Shown here one piece after another: positions 59,694 through 64,000 of a DNA stretch of 64,000 bases. This DNA is from Byssothecium circinans (Eukaryota > Ascomycota > Dothideomycetes > Pleosporales > Massarinaceae). Position 1 is the first letter of the stretch; each line of letters opens with the position of its first letter. Position numbers and translations under genes: made by a program. The notes under the pieces were generated by a model. That model was given only the letters and a program-made list of their open reading frames with translations, had not been told where the DNA came from and did no database searches. Location: assembly GCA_010015675.1 (NCBI GenBank), contig ML976982.1, forward strand, positions 269,328 through 333,327. The letters are read 5' to 3'.

Positions 59694-61459
59694 TCACATG
59701 CTATCTTCTCTCCACCGACTCCTAACCCTCTGCCATCCCTCCGCCTCCTTCTTTCCGCCCTTCTCATCCAATCCCATGCCCCGTTCCACCCATTCCCGAC
59801 TCCCCATCTCACTCAACCGGCTCAGCGCTCTTGCGAATGCAAAACGTTCCTCATCACCAGAAAATATACTACTGTTCTTCAACATGTTCATACTCATGCC
59901 TAGATCGTCCATTAGATTGCGCATTACGTCTGAGATGTCGGCGTCGTCGGACGGAGGGTTGGTTGTGGATTTCGGATCGGATTTGGACGTGTTATCTAGG
60001 GCTTCTTTGAGCTCGGAGGTTGAGAGGAAGAGCTCAGTTAGTGGGACAGCGGAGGTGAGGACAAGTTTGGCCTGTTATGGGGTTAGTCGGTGTGATTCGG
60101 GACGGCTAGGAAGAAGAGGGAAAGGGTGTTGCCTACTCTGCTCTCGTAGATGGCGTCGATGAAGGTGATGAATCGTCTGGCTAAGTCTCTGCTCCTATGA
60201 TTCATGCCCGGAACGTCCGTCACAATGAAGGCATCATAGTTCCTCATCAACTCTAGATAATCTGCCGCGCCTGTCGCCCGTCCAATGATTTCATCAAAGG
60301 TGAACCACGCACAGCGTCCACTCGCCTTGGGCACTTCAATTTCCCTTCCCCAGACTGTGTGACTGGCTTTATGCGGTGGGTCATTCTTGAAGTCGCCCAT
60401 GAACCTGAACCAGCGCTCTGCATGTGTTTGCGCGGCTGCGTCGAGCGGGTGGTGGTAGACGCCAGACGGCGGACGAGGGATCTTGCGATAATCGGTCTGT
60501 GAATCGAGATTCAGGACTTTGAGACGCGTTTTCAGAAGGTTGATGGCTGGGATGAAGGATTCACGCTGGATCCCGTTCTTGTACAAGTCGTCGGGGTGTC
60601 TGTTCGACGTAGTCACTATAACAGTGCCGTGGGCCATGAGGGATTCGATTAGCCGGCGCAAGATCATGGCGTCGGCTACATCTGTACATTGGAACTCGTC
60701 GAAGCAGAGCACACTGGCTTCTTGGGCGAAGTTGGCGGCGACGTAGGGAATTGCGTCGACTTCGTTGCCGTGCAGCATTTTCATCTTGTGTAGGTCTTTG
60801 TGGACGCTTTGCATGAAGGCGTGGAAATGGATGCGGGTCTTCTTTTTGATATTGGAGGGTAGTGTGTCGTAGAAGAGATCCATGAGCATGGTCTTGCCGG
60901 AGCCTACATCGCCGTACATGTATAGGCCTTTAGGTAGCGATTCGGGGATTGGAGGGAGGGCCGATTTGGAGGGCTTGGAGGGCGAGAACAGGGAGAAGAA
61001 GGACTTTTTGGGCGGTTGGAGCGATTCGAGGGTGGGCTGCTGGACGGGCGGTTGTGTGTAGCTGGACAACATTGTATGGAGGTCTTCGAGGTCTTGGATA
61101 AGGCCGCGCTGGTGGGGGTCGTCCCGTAGACGGCCACTGTAGACGCGATGGTCGTATTCCTTCATTGGTGTATTGTCCTCATCTTTTTGGCTTTCATCTT
61201 GTCTTTCGAGTAGTCTAGCTTGGACTTGTTGCGCATAGTGTCTTTGGGTACCCATTTGGAGCTTCAAACCGGTCGGCGCAAAGCCTGCAGCTGCCCTCGG
61301 CGCCAGCGCAGATCGCCATCCTCTTCTCTGGGTGCGCAGTGTTCGCAAACAGTCTGTACATATTGCTCTCCACCCGTTTGCGCGTTTCGGGATGCTTCTG
61401 GGCGGTATGCGTGCGATGGTGGTACTGCAGAGTCCTCGAAGGGCCTCGGCTGATGTCAT
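59694..61459 (-). CDS. afg1: AFG1/LACE1-type mitochondrial ATPase
   Basis: Exons 61459-60137 and 60071-59694 join in phase 0 (GTAGGC donor, CAG acceptor) to give 566 aa. The N-terminus (about 1-75) is Arg/Ala/Ser-rich with few acids, fitting a mitochondrial presequence. Walker A is GDVGSGKT at 183-190 and Walker B VLCFDEFQ at 250-257. The family blocks [51 protein letters not shown] and [17 protein letters not shown] are intact. AFG1 assists turnover and assembly of mitochondrial respiratory subunits. The second exon encodes the C-terminal helical part that ends [15 protein letters not shown]. Confidence 0.93.
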
Positions 61460-61692
61460 GGCGGCGGGACGGTGGGTGCTGCGGACGTCCGCCTATGCAT
61501 AAGTCGAGTAAATATTCTGAAATAATCTATATCATGACAAGATGGAGGAATAGTCGCATGTAAATACAAGACATGCGAGGAACGGAAGAGGTACAGCGGC
61601 AGACTTTGTTTCCGCCTCGGCGATAGAAGTTCCGCGTTTTCAGCCGCACTAGAGTAAATCACCGGCAGCCGAGATTCACCACCGATCGAGAA
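61460..61692. other. Spacer between afg1 and the inverted-repeat element
   Basis: 233 bp, promoter side of afg1, no gene. Confidence 0.4.
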
Positions 61693-62282
61693 CCACCAAA
61701 ATCAGCCGAAAATCGCGAAAATGGCGGTTTTCACGATGCAATAACTTGCTAATAGTAGCATATTTTTATATAGAAATTATATAGAAATGAGTGCTAAGGT
61801 TAGCAGAAAAGAGCTATTTATTTAAATCTATATTCCTATCGCACTTGCTGTTGTTATAGGCCATTTGATTTCGTTGCGATTTCCTCATACAAATTGAAAT
61901 CTTAATTTTATGAGGAAATTGTATCAAAATTAAATACTTAATAGCCACCATAGCATATATAAGAATAAAAATTTAAATAAGCTATTCTCTTCTGCTAACC
62001 TTTGCGCTTCTTTCTATACAATTTCTATACAAAAATATGCTGCTGTTAGCACGCTATTGTGCTGTAAAAACTGAAATTTTCGCGATTTTTGGAAAAATTT
62101 CGAAACTAAATGCCTGATAGCGCCACTAGTATATATAAGAATTAAAATTTAAATAAGCCATTCTCTTCTGCTCAGCTTTGCGCTTCTTTCTATATAATTT
62201 CTATATAAAAATATGCTGCTATTAGCACGCTGTTGTGTTGTAAAAACTGTGATTTTCGCGATTTTGAGCTGATTTTGGTGGG
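61693..62282. mobile_element. MITE-like non-autonomous element with long terminal inverted repeats
   Basis: An AT-rich block of about 590 bp. The left arm (about 61693-61830) is the inverted copy of the right arm (about 62145-62282): both outer ends read CCACCAAAATCAGC inward, and long stretches such as ATATTTTTATATAGAAATT and GCTAATAG.AGCATA match with a modest number of changes. A third copy of the arm lies inside in the same direction as the right arm (about 61940-62090), so the right half is a diverged direct duplication. The centre (61878-61920) has a small hairpin (TTTCCTCATA and TATGAGGAAA). No transposase frame is present. I could not settle the target-site duplication. It fits a miniature inverted-repeat transposable element. 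Confidence 0.75.
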
Positions 62283-62512
62283 TCTAATGGCACGTGGCAT
62301 GAACATTCACATGGCAGCTTGTGACATCTGCCACCTGGTCCAGACAGCATCCAATCACTTCAGTCGAAAAGGAACACACGCGCATCGAGCTTGAAAGAGC
62401 ATTCGAAAGCATGTTATCTATCAACAATGGCTCAAGAGACAGGCTGAGAACACCGAACGCGATACACCAGTGACGCCGCAGAATAGGCAACCAGACGCCA
62501 ACGTATCATCCA
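62283..62512. other. Spacer between the element and the P450 3' end
   Basis: 230 bp with no gene; it would contain the 3' untranslated part of the P450 gene. Confidence 0.4.
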
Positions 62513-64000
62513 CTACTTCAACACTTCTCTCTTCTCCGCAGCTCTTAGGAACGCGGCTCTCTCCTCAGCATCCCTTGTCTCCGCCATATGCCATTCCTCA
62601 CCAATCTGTACCTTCCGCGCAGCGCTCCTGGGCTCAAACGCCATCTCGAATGGGTCCGGCTTGACGATGAGCAAAGAGTTGGACTTGTCAAGTGGTACTG
62701 GCTTCTCCAGTCCAGTCGCTGGGTCGACCTTCTTCTTGAGGTTAAAGGCCCACAGTAGGCCACCGCAAGCGACCACAGTCTCGTCCTGAGTCAACGACAT
62801 GCCAAGGCACTGTCGTTGACCCCAGCCAAACGATGTCATGCCCTTGATGCAAGGGTACTTCGTCGATGGCTCCTGGAACGTGGGCCATCCGCTCTCCAGC
62901 CAACGCTCAGGTCGGAAGTTCTCTGGATCTGGGTACTTGACCGGGTTGCGGAGGAAGGCGTAATCAAGAGGCAAGAGGCGGGTACCCTTGGGAATGAAGT
63001 AGTCGCCATACCAATCATCAGCTTCGCTCTCATGTGCAACACCTATGCAATTGTCAGACTAGAGTGCATTCGATCTTTCGTAACCAGCTTACCAGTGGGA
63101 ACGTTCGGCCTCCAGCGCATGGTTTCCTTGATGCAAGCGCGAAGAATGGGAAGGTTGGGCTGATCAGCCAGTGTTGGAATACGACCTCCACACACTCGGT
63201 CGATCTCCTCTTGACACTTGGCCTGCCACTCAGGATGATGAACCATCGAGACCAGGAAATAGGAAAGCGGTCCAACGACGGTGAAGATGCCAACCAAGGC
63301 CATCATACCAATAACAGAAGAGGCTTCGTGGTCGCCGGAGATACTGGTCTTTGCGGCCGCCTCGAGGTACGTGCGAGTGAAGCATGATCGCTGCTTGCCC
63401 TTCTCTACCTTCCGGCGGGTGTTCTGAAGCAGTTCCATCCACCATGCTTGCTGCGCGTCATGTCGCTTGCGCTCCGCCATCTTCCAAGGGTTCAGATAGA
63501 AGGGAAGGTGCCAAAGGGGTGTGAGAACGTTTGTTATGGGTCCAGCGGGTGACATTTGTGTCAAGAGACCCCATGCACTAGGTGTGAGAGCTGTGCTGAG
63601 AGTGTGATCGTCCCAAGTCAACTGGCACATGATCTTAGAGGCCATGTCTTCGAGCGAGGAGAAGAAGTTGTCGGGGTCGTGGAGTAGCACATTCAGCCAC
63701 CTTTTGACTTCAAACTCCATGATACCATGGTAACGAGCGTTTGTGGCCTCCGTCAGGTAAGAGTGGGTGAACTTCCTTTGGCGAGCCCAGTATTCTGATA
63801 TCGTGTTAGTAGGTCTATCGATGAGACTGGCGTGACCAATCACTTACGGTTCCTTCCCATCAATGGCAGATACTCCATCGAGCCATGTGTACTCTTAGGA
63901 TCAAACAGAGAGCGGATCTGAGGCCTGTCTGAATTGATCTTGCCTCTCTTGACAAGGATATCTTCTGCTATTGACTCGTCGGAGATGATGACGAAGTTCG
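62513..64000 (-). CDS. Cytochrome P450, N-terminus beyond the window
   Basis: Partial. Exons 64000-63848 (continues past the edge), 63794-63093 and 63042-62513 join in phase. The part seen starts at NFVIISDESIAEDILVKRG and covers the catalytic two-thirds: the ExxR helix in KETMRWRPNVPTG, the PERW block (PENFRPERWLE), and the heme-binding loop FGWGQRQCLG with the ligand cysteine. Both introns have normal donors (GTAAGT, GTAAGC). The protein would be an ER-bound monooxygenase using a P450 reductase; the membrane anchor lies outside. Substrate cannot be told from this. It sits beside the inverted-repeat element and may be the edge of a secondary-metabolism or detoxification locus, but only the next sequence can tell. 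Confidence 0.92.

Overview
This is a window of a filamentous ascomycete (Pezizomycotina) nuclear genome. Genes carry several short introns (about 45-120 nt) with GT..AG ends, coding DNA is GC-richer than most spacers, and the gene set is typically fungal: Zn2Cys6 regulator, SCH9 kinase, GVP36-type BAR protein, RRN11, MRP21, Ada2, a hydratase-type nitrilase and a P450. A Dothideomycete, perhaps Pleosporales, fits best, but that is inference from overall resemblance. Exon coordinates in the entries come from reading splice sites and checking that phases join and the conserved protein continues.

Layout. 0-7.3 kb: a STEEP1/CXorf56-like protein (-), an Fhit-type HIT hydrolase (+), a small cysteine-rich protein (-), an ER Cue1-type protein (-), a pyrimidine-rich minisatellite and a small secreted double-psi beta-barrel protein (+). 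8-10.3 kb: a membrane-protein locus whose reading frame is broken three times. 10.3-14.6 kb: a 4.3-kb spacer with no convincing gene. 14.6-21.5 kb: an odd FKBP12 paralogue (-), histidinol-phosphatase (-), a gamma-glutamylcyclotransferase-like protein (+), and a GVP36-type BAR protein (-). 22.9-25.4 kb: a Zn2Cys6 transcription factor (-) with a 5.6-kb gene-free upstream region. 31-34.8 kb: a RING-H2 protein and RRN11 share a 308-bp divergent promoter. 36.8-42.1 kb: two proteins of unknown function and ADA2 (all -). 42.9-53.1 kb: SCH9, glucose-6-phosphate isomerase, a single-pass membrane protein, mitoribosomal bS21m (-) and an RBM25/Snu71-type splicing factor. 54-58 kb: a cyanide-hydratase-type nitrilase and an L-fuconate-dehydratase-type enolase-superfamily enzyme. 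58.2-61.5 kb: two small unknown proteins and the AFG1 mitochondrial ATPase (-). 61.7-62.3 kb: an AT-rich element with about 140-bp inverted repeats, followed by a P450 (-) cut by the right edge.

Most genes are housekeeping and do not form a pathway or cluster. Loose themes are nutrient-responsive growth control (SCH9), RNA polymerase I initiation (RRN11), chromatin and splicing (ADA2, RBM25-like), mitochondrial function (MRP21, AFG1), and small-molecule catabolism (nitrilase, sugar-acid dehydratase, P450). No CRISPR array, convincing tRNA or rRNA gene, or complete autonomous transposon was seen. The places most worth a second look are the frame-broken membrane-protein locus, the FKBP paralogue with an insertion and a divergent end, the inverted-repeat element beside the P450, and the long regulatory desert before the Zn2Cys6 factor.
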